Below, one piece after another: positions 46,889 through 56,924 of a stretch of DNA of 64,000 nt. This DNA is from Steinernema hermaphroditum (lineage: Eukaryota; Nematoda; Chromadorea; Rhabditida; Steinernematidae), in the NCBI GenBank assembly GCA_030435675.1, contig CM059621.1:3596001-3660000 (forward strand). Reading direction: 5' to 3'. The notes beneath the pieces were generated by a model, which saw nothing but the letters and a program-made list of their open reading frames with translations, was not told where the DNA came from and searched no databases. The position numbers and the translations under genes are program-made. Each line of letters begins with the position of its first letter. The stretch's first letter is position 1.

Positions 46889-47408
46889 ATGCGAGCTCTC
46901 ATCGCCACTCTTTGCATTACTCTAGTGATTGAGGCGACGGCTCCTCATCATCTACGAGTCAGACCGTGGAGCAAATACAAAGTTATGTTTAAATCGCGTA
47001 ATTCTCACACCTTGCAGCGTGATGAGCAGAATTTTGGTAAGGGCAGATAGCGGTAAGGGCAGGTATTTCCATTTATTTATTGTTTAGGAGGCACTCAAGA
47101 TCAGACCACTCTCTACCAGAGAACAATCCAGGATGGTACATGCTTGATACAGGTTCCGGACACAAAAATGTTTCTTGGATTTTTGCAGTCCTTCTACACA
47201 TATGATCTAAAAACGAGGGCTTGCATCATTATATTCGGTGTTACGATCAGTAGCACTGCTCCAAATGTATTTCGCAACTTAAAGGTACTATGAAGGTATC
47301 CATTTTAGTTCCATATAGTCGTTCCTTGTTTAGGATTGTCAAACGACGTGCTGTCCTTCGAGCAGTTGCCACGAACCGAAATCGTCGACGAAGAGTGGAA
47401 AATTTTAA
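46889..47408 (+). CDS. Secreted Kunitz-like protein lacking the C2-C4 disulphide (copy 3)
   Basis: Three exons (46889-47036, 47088-47284, 47334-47408) with introns of 51 and 49 nt give 139 residues. The signal peptide MRALIATLCITLVIEATA is followed by LRVRPWSKYKVMFKS, a linker, then CLIQVPDTKMFLGF, SFYTYDLKTRAC, IIFGV, TAPNVFRNLKDC and QTTC: C1, C3, C5 and C6 of a Kunitz domain with C2 and C4 absent. The tail CCPSSSC has the extra cysteines seen in copy 1, and the C-terminus is 12 residues longer, Lys/Ser-rich. Same intron positions and phases as copies 1 and 2, but about 20 kb away and on the other strand, and more diverged. AATAAA motifs follow about 40 nt after the stop. Confidence 0.87.
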
Positions 47409-47859
47409 TGTCGTCCGTGTGATAGATATGCTTGCTGCAAGTAAGCAAAATAAATAAAGCGTCATAATACATAAATCAGGCGAATATGAAGTGCAGTACT
47501 TCTCGTTTGTAACCGCATACTGTACTGGGTACGGAACGAAATGATATTGGACAGCGCCCATTGAACTAACTCTTCTTCGTGATCGTAACGGCGACGCTGC
47601 AGCGGCCCACGTCGTTGATCGTAGATTCTGCATCTAAATCTTTAGACGGAATAACGGCTGGTTCAACTTCTTACACTTTTGGCGCTCATTCTGAGCATCA
47701 TTGCGATAGTGTCAGTTGCGGTAGTGCTGCGCATTGTTCTCAAATGAAACTGAATCACGGGTATCTTGTTGCTGCTATAAATGCGCTAATGCAGAACATA
47801 ACAATAACAGAACAGCGTAAGGACAGGATGTGAAAGGACACGGCATAGTTACCACGACA
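47409..47859. other. 3' flank of Kunitz-like copy 3
   Basis: Contains AATAAA at 47449-47454 and again at 47453. No other feature recognised. Confidence 0.45.
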
Positions 47860-48235
47860 AATACAATTGTAAATTCATATTTTTCCCCAGTTGGTTTGAT
47901 GGCAAATCCTGGCATCTGTGAATCTTCCGTCTTCCACAGGGAATTGGCGACACCCGGAAGCCGTAATACCACCACCGCCGACAACAAGATGTGCAACACC
48001 AGTAATCCGGCTGCGTGAAAAGTTCAACTTCCGTAGCAAGGAACCATCTCGTCTATGCAGCCGCTATGTCCCAAATCCCCCGAGAAGGAGAAGTTCCGAC
48101 GCCGGTTCTGAAGCTTTGGCGATTCCTAGATGCCCCATGAACAGTTTCGACTTCAATGCCACGGCAGGAATGAAATCTGCAATTCGAAAAACCGACCATC
48201 CCATTTTTCGCATGTGCACTTTTTTACCCTAATCG
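47860..48235 (+). repeat. F1 repeat copy, diverged
   Basis: Plus-strand F1 blocks: ACAGGGAATTGG then GACACCCGGAAGCCGTA, ACAACAAGATGTG, and a 3' part with GATTCCTAGATGCCCCATGA. The 3' tail is replaced by an unrelated segment at 48196 that also abuts the F1 fragment near 51.2 kb, in inverse order. Confidence 0.75.
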
Positions 48236-48640
48236 GTAAGCCGTGAATTTTTATGAGGCAGTTCGAAAAAGTAACCATTTCATGAAATGCGGGAGAAGCG
48301 AAATTTAACCGATCGCAAATACTACCTATGTTGTAATGCATTAAAGCAAATACAAAACTGCCGTTAAATGCTGTTTCAAGCAACAGACGTTAACCTAAGC
48401 ACTGTTCCGCAACTTTGAACAAGTGGAAGTATTTCCCAAGGCATTACCTTTCTGGAGTACATCTGAGTCTTCTATATTGCACACCGTACTCTTCCGTTGG
48501 ATCTACTTTATTTAAAAATCGTGAAAGTATTTCTCCCATGTACACAAAACGACCGCGACCGAACGCCGATTTTACTCCATCGGTAAGTCTCTTTGGTGGA
48601 ATACCTGTTTACACGAACAGAGTGGAAGGAATTACTACCG
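48196..48640. repeat. Left arm of a large inverted repeat (partner 50950-51240)
   Basis: Blocks CGCATGTGCACTTTT, GAGGCAGTTCGAAAAAG, AAATTTAACCGATCGCAAAT, ACTGCCGTTAAATG and ACCTGTTTAC-GAACAGAGTGGAA occur in inverse order and orientation at 50950-51240. Both arms are next to F1 sequence on the outer side, so an F1-plus-unknown composite was duplicated in inverted orientation, or two copies inserted in opposite directions. Confidence 0.75.
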
Positions 48641-48680
48641 TAGGCCAACGATAATGGATTATTCAATCACTTGATAATAC

Positions 48681-49020
48681 TGCCTTGGCTCTAGTGGTAA
48701 GGCGTCATGAGTACAAAAGGCGATTATACTCGCAATCCGGAAGAAGAAAAATACAAAAATACTAAAACAGCTAAAACGACGATAATGCCTCTGCACATAC
48801 CACTTCAAAATAAGCAAGATATCCTAAGTAGTTTCTGGAGTTTCGCCGATTTCTACATGCCCCATGAAGCGCGTGGTCACCGACTGATTCGACCTCAGTA
48901 CCACACCAGGAATGAAGTCGGCTGCAAGAGGCATCCTTCGATTGTTTATTATTCCATGTCGTGCAAGACAATGTAATGCCTTTCATTCGTGAAAGTCATT
49001 TTTAACATTGTCCGAGCATT
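48681..49020 (+). repeat. tRNA-like head followed by an F1-related segment
   Basis: TTGGCTCTAGTGGTAAGGCG near 48683-48702 looks like a Pol III A box, and CTCGCAATCC about 30 nt later is a weak B box. No cloverleaf folds. It is followed by F1-like blocks (TGCCCCATGAAGCGCG, CCAGGAATGAAGTCGGCTGC, ATGCCTTTCATTCGTGAAA). Possibly a tRNA-headed SINE related to F1. Confidence 0.45.
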
Positions 49021-49184
49021 TATTTAGTTACTTTAGAACAAATACGGATAGCGGTAGGTTAGGTCGGTTTCTTCTGACCGCTCCTTGCTCGCATAAGTTT
49101 TACGTACATGTACATGTCTCCACCATAGATTACGAGTTTATTTCGTGAATCAAAGGCTTACGCCTTGCACGACACCGAAAAATA

Positions 49185-50509
49185 CAGGGTGGCGCATAAA
49201 TACTGTAAGTGGGTCAAACTTTTCAATTTGTCCTGCTTTTTCGCCTTTTTGTACCACTTCTGTTGTTATATTCGTGTTCCTCGTTCTTTTTTGATCTACG
49301 ATTACTGTTTCCCCTGTTATTTTTCTCCTTGCCCCTTCGACAAAATGGTGTCCCAAAATGACCGTTTTGCTACCATCGCTGATTAAAAGTGTGGAATGCC
49401 GATTCCGGAAATTGAAAAGTTAAGGAAATTCCATTTTTTTCAAGTCCAGAGTTTTGTCGAACACTTTCAAGAGACAGGAGGAATCACTGTTTGCCAAATA
49501 AGTGGAAGACCGAGAACAGTCCAAAACAGCAAGGACCACAGAAGCCATTTGGAACAAGATCAAGCAGAATCTGGTCATATCCATAAGAAAACTGGTCGAA
49601 TAACAGGGAGTCATTGAGGGATCGCAGAGAAAATTTGTGAAAAGAAAATCGCGGACTCGACTCCTACAAGATGACATACAGCTAGCTCTTGGACGATCAA
49701 AATGAAAGCCGTAAGACAGGACAAGTGTCGGAAGATAAAGGTCGAAGTCCGCGGAGGGAGCATCCAGAAAATCCTGTTCTCGGATGAGAAGATTTTCATC
49801 GTTGATCCGGTGCGAAACACCCGGGATCACTGTGAACGTCTTCCGAAAGGCTCTCCCCGCAACGTCACCATCGAAAAGAGTCATTTCCCAAAGTCCATCA
49901 TGGTTTGGGCCGGGGTTTCTGGACTTGGGAACGTAGAGCTCGTTTTCTTCGACGCCAATGAAAAAAAAGGTGACCTGCCATGGCGAGAACTGCCGAAACC
50001 TGGTTCTGAACGGCGTGGTGAAATCCTGGGCCCTAGATCTGTCCCTCAACACCGCATGGACGTTTCAGCAGGACTGGACGCCTGGCCATGGAGTCAAGAA
50101 TACCCTTGTCTCGTCACAGCCAACCATGTGAAGGAAGGATGTTGGGTCAAGAGGAAAGATATTTGGCTGCGGAACTCTCCGGTCCTCAACCCTCTCGACT
50201 TCGCTGTTTGGTCAGTCCTAGAGACAAACGTATGCGCTACAAGCCACGATAGTGTGAATTCCCTGGAGCGCTCTCTGAAGACCGCTTGGAAGGAAATCAT
50301 GCCAAAAGTCACCGCGGGAATCCTGAAGAATTTCCAGAATCGTCTGAACGCCTTAATCAAACTGTCAAGGAGGGCATTTCGAACAGAGTTCAAGTATGTT
50401 GTACAGAATTTCCTCGCCAATCTTACAGTTATGAATTCATTTTGTTTCCTTGTCGTAAATGAAAAGTTATGAGCAGTTTTTCCACTTACAGTATTTATGC
50501 GCCACCCTG
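49185..50509 (+). mobile_element. Mariner-family element with intact ends
   Basis: 1,325 bp, TA-flanked (49183-49184, 50510-50511), with TIRs CAGGGTGGCGCATAAATACT identical over 28 bp. Same family as 30318-33069 and opposite in orientation. It carries a nearly complete but mutated transposase. Confidence 0.95.
49345..50472 (+). pseudogene. Mariner transposase with stops and frameshifts
   Basis: Start region MVSQNDRFATIAD, then a stop. The N-terminal DNA-binding region (FVEHFQETGG, SGRPRTVQ) is in one frame. The long frame at 49702-50472 has KILFSDEKIFIVDP with the first catalytic Asp, SIMVWAGVSG and LELVFF-type core. A frameshift then hides the FQQD-APAH region with the second Asp (read here as VSAGLDAWPWSQ). 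The frame returns at NSPVLNPLDFAVWSVLE, where SPDL became SPVL, and ends with LKNFQNRLNALI. Not functional, but only moderately old. Confidence 0.9.
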
Positions 50510-50949
50510 TAGACAAACAGAGGATGTCCCGTTACAGCCGGCTTTATCCCTGGAGCGGCATGGATGTCGAACTCTCGGCAAAATTTCGGATCCGGCAACC
50601 GAACATCTTCTTCGCGGGGCGTTTGTGGCACAGAAGAGGCTTCTGAGCTAACATCTGCTTCGAAGAGACGGTTGCTCAGAAAATTGTGTCTTCGCCGGGA
50701 GTGACGTCCTCAGAGCGTCGGCGACCTTCAGAGTGACTTCTCATGCAGCGGGATTCCTGGCATCCGACATCTTGTTGTCAGCGGTGGTGGGACTACGGCT
50801 TCCGGGTGTCCCAATTCCCTCTGGAAGCCGGAAAACTCACAATGTAGGGAGGTAAAAGTATCCGGATGGAAAGTGTAATCGCCTTCTCCACTCCACTACA
50901 ATTAGAGTAATATTATCAAATGAATCAATAATCCTTCGTAATCCACATG

Positions 50950-51240
50950 CAAAAGTAATTTGTTCCACTCTGTTTGAGTAAACAGGTACTAAAAAACTTG
51001 CTCACAGTTTCGTAGAATTTCTGAACGTAGAAGCAAAAGTCTGTTCAGTTCTTTTGCTTGAAACATCATTTAACGGCAGTTCTGTATTTGCTTTAATGCA
51101 ACATGGGTAGTATTTGCGATCGGTTAAATTTCGTTCCTCCCACATTTCAGGAAATGGAAAAAAAACCACTTTTTCGAACTGCCTCACAAAAATTCGCGGC
51201 TTTGCGATTAGGGTGAAAAGTGCACATGCGAAAAATGGGA
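50950..51240. repeat. Right arm of the large inverted repeat (partner 48196-48640)
   Basis: Inverse counterpart of the left arm: TTCCACTCTGTTTGAGTAAA, AACATCATTTAACGGCAGT, ATTTGCGATCGGTTAAATTT and CTTTTTCGAACTGCCTC in reversed order. Several deletions relative to the left arm. Confidence 0.75.
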
Positions 51241-51244
51241 TAGA

Positions 51245-51370
51245 CCGTAAAATGAACTCAGAGGATATAACTTGCAGTCGACTTTATCCCTGTCGTGGCG
51301 TTGACGTGGAACCAACGAGGGTATGGGGACCGACAAACCTCGAGAGCCGGCGGCGGACCTTTATGGCGCC
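51245..51370 (-). repeat. F1 repeat fragment
   Basis: Minus-orientation F1 block: CAGAGGATATAACTTGCAG, TTTATCCCTGTCGTGGCGTT. It lies at the outer side of the inverted-repeat arm, mirroring 47860-48190. Confidence 0.65.
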
Positions 51371-51779
51371 TATAGATCCCAGTCGCAAAGTTCAGCTACG
51401 TTGCCTTTTTTTCAAATTTTTGTGCTCTAAATGCTCTAAAAGAGGGTACTTACTAGCTGGTTCAAATTGAAACAAATGACACTAATTCCATTAAATTATC
51501 AACGGAAATTCGTCTATCGGAAAGGTCATTGCCTAGAAATACGTAAGCTACGAAGCTCAAATTTAGCTTAACCTACGGCCCTATTAGTAAGTAGCGGCCA
51601 AGAGTATTTTTGAGGGCCAAAATTCGGAACAGCAGCCAAAATTCGGAATAACGGCCGAAAGCCTAGCTGTCTAGGCATGTCTGGAGAAGGTAGTGGTTAG
51701 AATAGGGTCGCCCTTTGGGCTCGTTTTAAATCCATAGGCATACTCCTAAGCCGGAGCCTAAGCCAAGCCTGGATGTTAG

Positions 51780-52015
51780 GTCGCACGCAAAGTGCTTCTT
51801 CGGCTTCTCTGGCGGCGTGGGTAGTGTCGCGTGGTTGTGACGGCTTCTTGGCAAAACGTTGAAACTACCGCTCCCTGGTGTTCCAGGTTTTCTGGGAGTC
51901 GGGGGCAATCATTGCACAAAAAAAGCGAAAACGACCGCTCACTCAACCCACTCGGCTTAGACAGCCTCAGAGAGATAGCGAGTGGACGACCCGACCGATC
52001 GCTGAGGACACAAAT
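51780..52015 (-). repeat. F2 SINE-like repeat, partial copy
   Basis: Contains the inverted complement of the F2 5' region: AGACAGCCTCAGAGAGATAG, then ACGACCCGACCGATCGCTGA. The preceding block GGCTTCTTGGCAAAACGTTG and CCGCTCCCTGGTGTTCCA matches the degraded copies near 30.2 kb. The flank at 51728-51775 resembles 6899-6950. Confidence 0.7.
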
Positions 52016-52249
52016 GAAAGCAATGTAATAGGATGTTCCTCAAAACAGGAATAAACGGCGTCACCGTAATAATTCGGAGACCGGAGCATTTCACTGACAA
52101 GTACCTATCATCCTTCACCTTGGTCACGCCTCGGAGCCACTCAGTGAATAAAGCCACATTTTCAAATGTTTTTCGTTTCTTTGGCTTTTTTTCTTTATTT
52201 TATTCAGGTTTGTCGGCCCCTTTTCCCATTATTCGCTGCTATGGAGATT

Positions 52250-53790
52250 GTTGTTCACTGTTATCCAAAAAAAATTGGGACGTTGGCGTTGTATCTCTAT
52301 CCGCCATCGTCGAACTGCATTTCACGATTTTTTTCACGATTTTACTTCATGAATCAAAGGTGTTACGCCTTGCATGACACCGATTAATAGACAACAGAGG
52401 ATATCACTTGCAGACGGCTTCATTCCTGGCACGACGTTGACGTCGAACCGGTGGGAGACGGCGCGCTTCACGGGGCATCTGGGAATCGGCGAAACTCCGG
52501 AAATGGCGGCCGAACTTCTTCTTCTCGGGGCGTTTGAGGAGGCTTCTGCGTCAGAGGAGGCTTCTGAGCTCGCATCTGCTACGGAGAGATGAGTCCGTGG
52601 TTCGGGGGTTGCGTCTTCCTCAGTATTGGTGTCCTCAGAGCGTCGGTGACCTTCGGGATGACATCTCACGCAGCGTCGGGCGTCGGATTTCTGGCGTCGG
52701 ACATCTTGTTGTCAGCGGTGGTGGGACTACGGCTTCCGGGTGTCCCAATTCCCTCTGGAAGCCGGAACACTCACAATTGCCACAGGGTTTGCTGTCTGAC
52801 CAACCCGACGCTCAGAGAGCGACCGGAGGGACCAACCGCTCGCCACCGCGACACGAGTGAGACCCGAACTGCATTTCACTAGGTCAAATCCGGACATCTG
52901 CTGGGACCCAAAAGTGCTTCGGTATGCCGTCAAACGAGTGCGCGATCGATTCCAGGAGATTGGTCAGATCAAGGAACGTCCACAAAACGGAAAACCGAAG
53001 ACATCAAAAATTTGGGTGAAAACGCCGTTCTGCATGCACAAACAAAAAAATATACACAGATCAATAAGACTTGAGGCTCGGAATCAGCGAAAGAAGCGCC
53101 AGAAGTATAGGGTAAGAAGTTCTGAAGCTTAGTCCTTACGAAAATGTCGTCGCTAACGTTTTGAGTGAGAAAACAAAGACGAACCGCCTCAATATTTAGC
53201 AGCGCATAATGCGGATGGTCGCAAACCGTGGATCCAGGAACTACCGAGTTCATAAATGAATAGCTTTCCACCCTGGAACCAATCGCAAATCGCCAGGAAG
53301 ACTTTACAACAGAACAGACTCCGCTGTATCTGTAAACATCACAAGAAGCAACTTAAGCGATGACAGTGTTATGATCTAAGCCAGAATCTCCTCAAAAGTC
53401 GATGCGAAACCGATTTTTACCTAAAAAAATGTCAAAACCAAGTCGGAAGCGTGGCAGGATGAGATCCCGGGGTAGGAGGTCACCAGTTTCGCCTCAGAGC
53501 ACGTTCCGGATAGACATTTTATTCTACAAGAGGACTTGGTACCGTCCCGTAGGTCGACATCACCAATGATGGTCTGTCGCGACATCTGTCCGAAGCTTTG
53601 AGACAAATCGTTTTGGCCGCGAAATTCTGCCATTTTGAACTGTATTGATTACTTCATTTAGAGCCTCTTAAAGAGCAAGGTAAACTCTACAAAATGTGCA
53701 CATTTGTACGCCTTCTTGCATATTCTCCGATTTCTCTGAACCATTTTATGTTCATGGTCCTCGAAGCACCACCTGGAGATCCAAACACTG
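52250..53790 (+). pseudogene. Mariner transposase relic interrupted by an F1 retroposon
   Basis: Before the F1 insertion the plus strand reads SLSAIVELHFT. After it the frame continues RSNPDICWDPKVLRYAVKRV, then RDRFQEIGQIKERPQNGKPK. Joined, this aligns along its length with SVRCAIVELHCGGSSNPEIC of the 9-kb mariner. Further on, in other frames, KSFWPRNSAILNCIDYF corresponds to KSVWPSNSPDLNPMDYA, with the SPDL motif lost. Stops and frameshifts are numerous. TIRs were not identified. Confidence 0.85.
52326..52864 (-). mobile_element. F1 SINE-like retroposon, full-length copy inside a mariner gene
   Basis: The 15-bp sequence CGAACTGCATTTCAC stands at 52311-52325 and 52865-52879. The element is on the minus strand, with its tail of TCACGATTTT units (as complement) at the left and its 5' end (GTGTCGCGGTGGCGAGCGG in complement) at the right. 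It is slightly longer than the 17.7-kb copy because of an internal GAGGAGGCTTCTG-type duplication near 52536-52570. Open frames within it are not genes. Confidence 0.92.
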
Positions 53791-54245
53791 AACCTTCAAG
53801 GACCTTTCCGAGGGACTATTTATTCCGTTGATGGTATGCTATACTGGTCGCGCTTAAAGCAGGAGCTTAGCTTCTAAGCGCACATGCCGATCTCTTCTTG
53901 TAGTGTGAAAATAAGACCAAATTCCAAAAAGACTAGAAATTTGATCAAAAAGCACTTGACTCGGAACTAACTAAATTTTTCTTTGCCGATTTAACTACTT
54001 TGACGAAGGTTAGATAGACAACATGGACGGCCAGCTATGGTGCTTGCATGCCATACCTATTGATGCTCCGATGCCTTAGGCCACAAGTGCAAATTGGAAG
54101 CTCCGATTTTCCATGATTTCTCCGATCCCTTGATCCGCCAGCGCAACTCATTGACCATTGCTTTTATTTGTATTTCCAAATAAAAATCTTTTCTTTTATT
54201 TTTTGTTACTAGTGAGGTCAAGCGGGTTCTACGCACATGATCTCT
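53700..54245 (-). repeat. Dispersed repeat, copy 2 (partner 42350-42895)
   Basis: Inverted relative of 42350-42895 over about 545 bp, with small indels. The left part overlaps the end of the mariner relic, so the repeat may include the 3' region of that mariner. Confidence 0.7.
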
Positions 54246-54730
54246 AGAACTTCTTGAGTGTATGGATCAGGAAGAGAAGCCGATGATCGAGTTGTGGTCT
54301 GAACCGGGTCGGAAAAGTCATATTCCACTGTGTTATACACGGTATTACTCAAGCACGTGGATGGAAAGTGTTGCAGGGATAGGGCAACCTCTCAGCTACA
54401 GAATAGTCAACAGGAAAATTATAATGCTCAAGATGGAAAACCGTTTAACTATGAACTTTCGCTTGCGTTTATGCCACTGTTATCGAATCAATATAGTTTC
54501 CGCTATGATCGCTTAGCGGATTATGATTCCTATCAGCAGATCAAGCGGCGGTATTGACGGAACAGAATGGTGGACACGTACAAAAATGGAATACATAATG
54601 AATCCTCTGTAACACTCCGTTCACTAATCCAGGATGGCAACAACAAACAAGAAACGTGGCAAATAAGTGGGTGCTTGTGGAACGACTATAAAACGGAGCT
54701 TCCGATACAGACAGCAGCGCAGGCACAGTC
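54246..54730. other. Intergenic upstream of the secreted repeat protein
   Basis: Probable promoter and 5' UTR. Short open frames without recognised domains. Confidence 0.4.
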
Positions 54731-56924
54731 ATGTGTTGTCGTGGTGTGGTTCTGGCCTTCTCCGTCGCTCTACTCTTCCTCGGTTCTGGTAAGATTTGGA
54801 AATCATGTAAGACACCCTAATGTTGTGCGTTTAGTGGAAGCAGGATCGGGATCTCAGGAGAGTCGGGACAAGTTCAGCAAACGTGGTTCTTGTGTGAAAA
54901 AGGATCAAAACGGAGATTGTCCCCTAAAGGAGGGCCTCCACAATGCCAGCCTACAGCTGTCCGGTTCCGATCTAGTCAATTTCAACGTGGTCGTCGATCA
55001 GGTCAACGAAATCCTCTCAAACGCTTCCCTGACGGACGACGAGCAGATTTCGGCCTGTGGATACCTGCTCCTCATCTTCTTCAAGCAGTACCAGTCGATC
55101 GCTTTGGAGATTTAGTTCTTCCAGATCGTTGGCTTTGGCAGTTTCAACGATTTCTGCGATGTCGCGCAACAAGTGGACGGCGAACAGACCGAAGGACTGC
55201 TTTTTGTGGGCAGTGATGGCGACTGCGACGTCACGCGGGCCCTGAAGCACAAGTGCGCCGCCGCTTCCAGTGGCATGCAGCTGCACGAGTGCCAGTGGCT
55301 TGTATCGCAGATCCACTCTGTCATCATCGGTTCCGATGACGTCCACTACAAACATGTGCTCATCGAAGAAGTGTTCCAAGACTTTGAGGCGCAGTTTGGC
55401 GCTGCCGACTTCGAGGCCTTCTCGGAAATTCAGATCACCTCGTTCGGATTCCTTGGCCAGTTCCGCCGCGTCTGCAAGCAGTTCCACCGCCTCGCCAACA
55501 TCCACAATCTCTTTATGGGTGGCAACAACTGTGCCTTCCTGCAAGGCATCAACGCCTCCGCACAGGATTCGAACGCCCCTTGGAGCCGCTCCGATCGCAC
55601 CCAGCTGCTTGACTTCATTTCAAGCCTGCAGATTGTCATCAATGACAACACCTTGGCCGACTTCGACAAGATGAGGGCGTGTGTGCACGCTTTCAGACAA
55701 TTCCTGCTCACCTTCGAATTCATGGAGGCTCGTATGCGTATCCTGATCAGCGTTGGCTCTCAGTTCAACTTCGGATCCTTTGGTGACTTTTTCGATTGCT
55801 TCTCATTCGTAAGTCTGCTCTTGAATATCCATCTCACTTGACCGCTCTAGATGTCTGTTATCCAACCTGGTGTCACTGGCGTTCCTGGTGCTCCCGTTTC
55901 TGGAGCCACCCAAGTTTCCGGCGCAACAACTGCAGTCTCACAGACCATGACTCCCTCAGCGGCATCCTCTCAGGGCGTGACCCAAATGTCCTCCGCAGCT
56001 ACCCAATTCCCCACCCAGTCCGTGTCGCCCGGAACTCCCTCATCGGAAGCCATTGGTAGATTCCAAAGTCTGACGTACAAATGTGATCGATGTTTAAGTG
56101 GTTCCGCTTCTCCCACTTCGAACATCTCTTCTCTGCTCGAGCCGGACAGTCGCAGTGCATCATGGCAAACGATATGACGAATGACTGCAGCAACTCGAGC
56201 TACGGCCTCACTCGCGCTGAACAGACCTCCACTCTTGACTTGATCTCCAATATCCAGGCGCACTCGCAGCAGGCTGGAATCGCTATGACAATCGCGCAGA
56301 ACATCGTCATTGACTGGAAGCAGTTCCTCAAGATCAACAACTTCCTCTTCGCCAGTATCCGCGAGTTCTCCATCTTCCTGGAAGTCATCTTCGGCAGCTT
56401 CGGTGACTTCCTCGACTGCTTTGACATCGTATATTTCCGCGCATACTTCTCAGCTTCCCGTTTTATTTAGATGTGTGTCCTCAACCCCAGCGGAACCGAA
56501 GTGCCTTCGCTGCCTCCCATGACTACTCCTATGCCACCCACAACGACCATGATGACTGGAAACTGCGCTACTGCGGGCCCACTTTTCCAACTCAACAACA
56601 ACCACTCCATTGTGGTGAGGCCTCCTTTTCCGCCGTTCCTTTCAAAACCTTCTTCAGGTTGACAGTCTCTACACCGACTGTAACAGCTACAACGGAACCC
56701 AATGCGTCAACTTCAAGCCTTACATCCTTAAGATCGACAACAGCGTCGTTCGCAACACCACGCTCACCACCGACGGCCAGAGAATTAATGCCTTCGCGTA
56801 CATCATCACACAATATTGCGGTACAAACTCTCAACGTCTCTTCTGGGTGATGAACTCGCAAATGAGCAATGGATGGGGCTCCGTTCAGCAGCTGTGCAAC
56901 TGCAATGGAACCATGTCTGGCTAA
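54731..56924 (+). CDS. Secreted repeat-containing protein, family unknown, with one in-frame TAG
   Basis: Exons: 54731-54788, 54835-55808, 55851-56055, about 56142-56428 (acceptor uncertain), 56471-56614 and 56658-56924; introns near 42-46 nt except the fourth. About 644 codons. The signal peptide is MCCRGVVLAFSVALLFLGS. At least three modules of about 65-100 residues end in related phrases (GFGSFNDFCD, FGSFGDFFDCF, FGSFGDFLDCF) and start with a helical region bearing a Cys; a fourth, more distant one has TSFGFLGQF. Thr/Ser/Pro-rich linkers follow modules two and three. The C-terminal domain has six Cys and ends CNCNGTMSG. One TAG at 55113-55115 interrupts the frame just before the first module's FFQIVGFGSF; the same frame continues at once. 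I do not recognise the family. Strong GC3 and codon bias suggest high expression. It may be a young pseudogene or hold a sequence error. Confidence 0.75.

Larger units (their letters stand above)
49125..50848 (-). repeat. F1 repeat copy interrupted by a mariner element
   Basis: The F1 3' region (CGTGAATCAAAGGCTTACGCC, GACACCGAAAA) runs to 49184. After the mariner it resumes at 50510 with TAGACAAACAGAGGATGTC and continues to CCTCTGGAAGCCGG near 50830. Joining the two sides at one TA recreates the sequence of the uninterrupted copy at 17683-18187. Confidence 0.92.
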
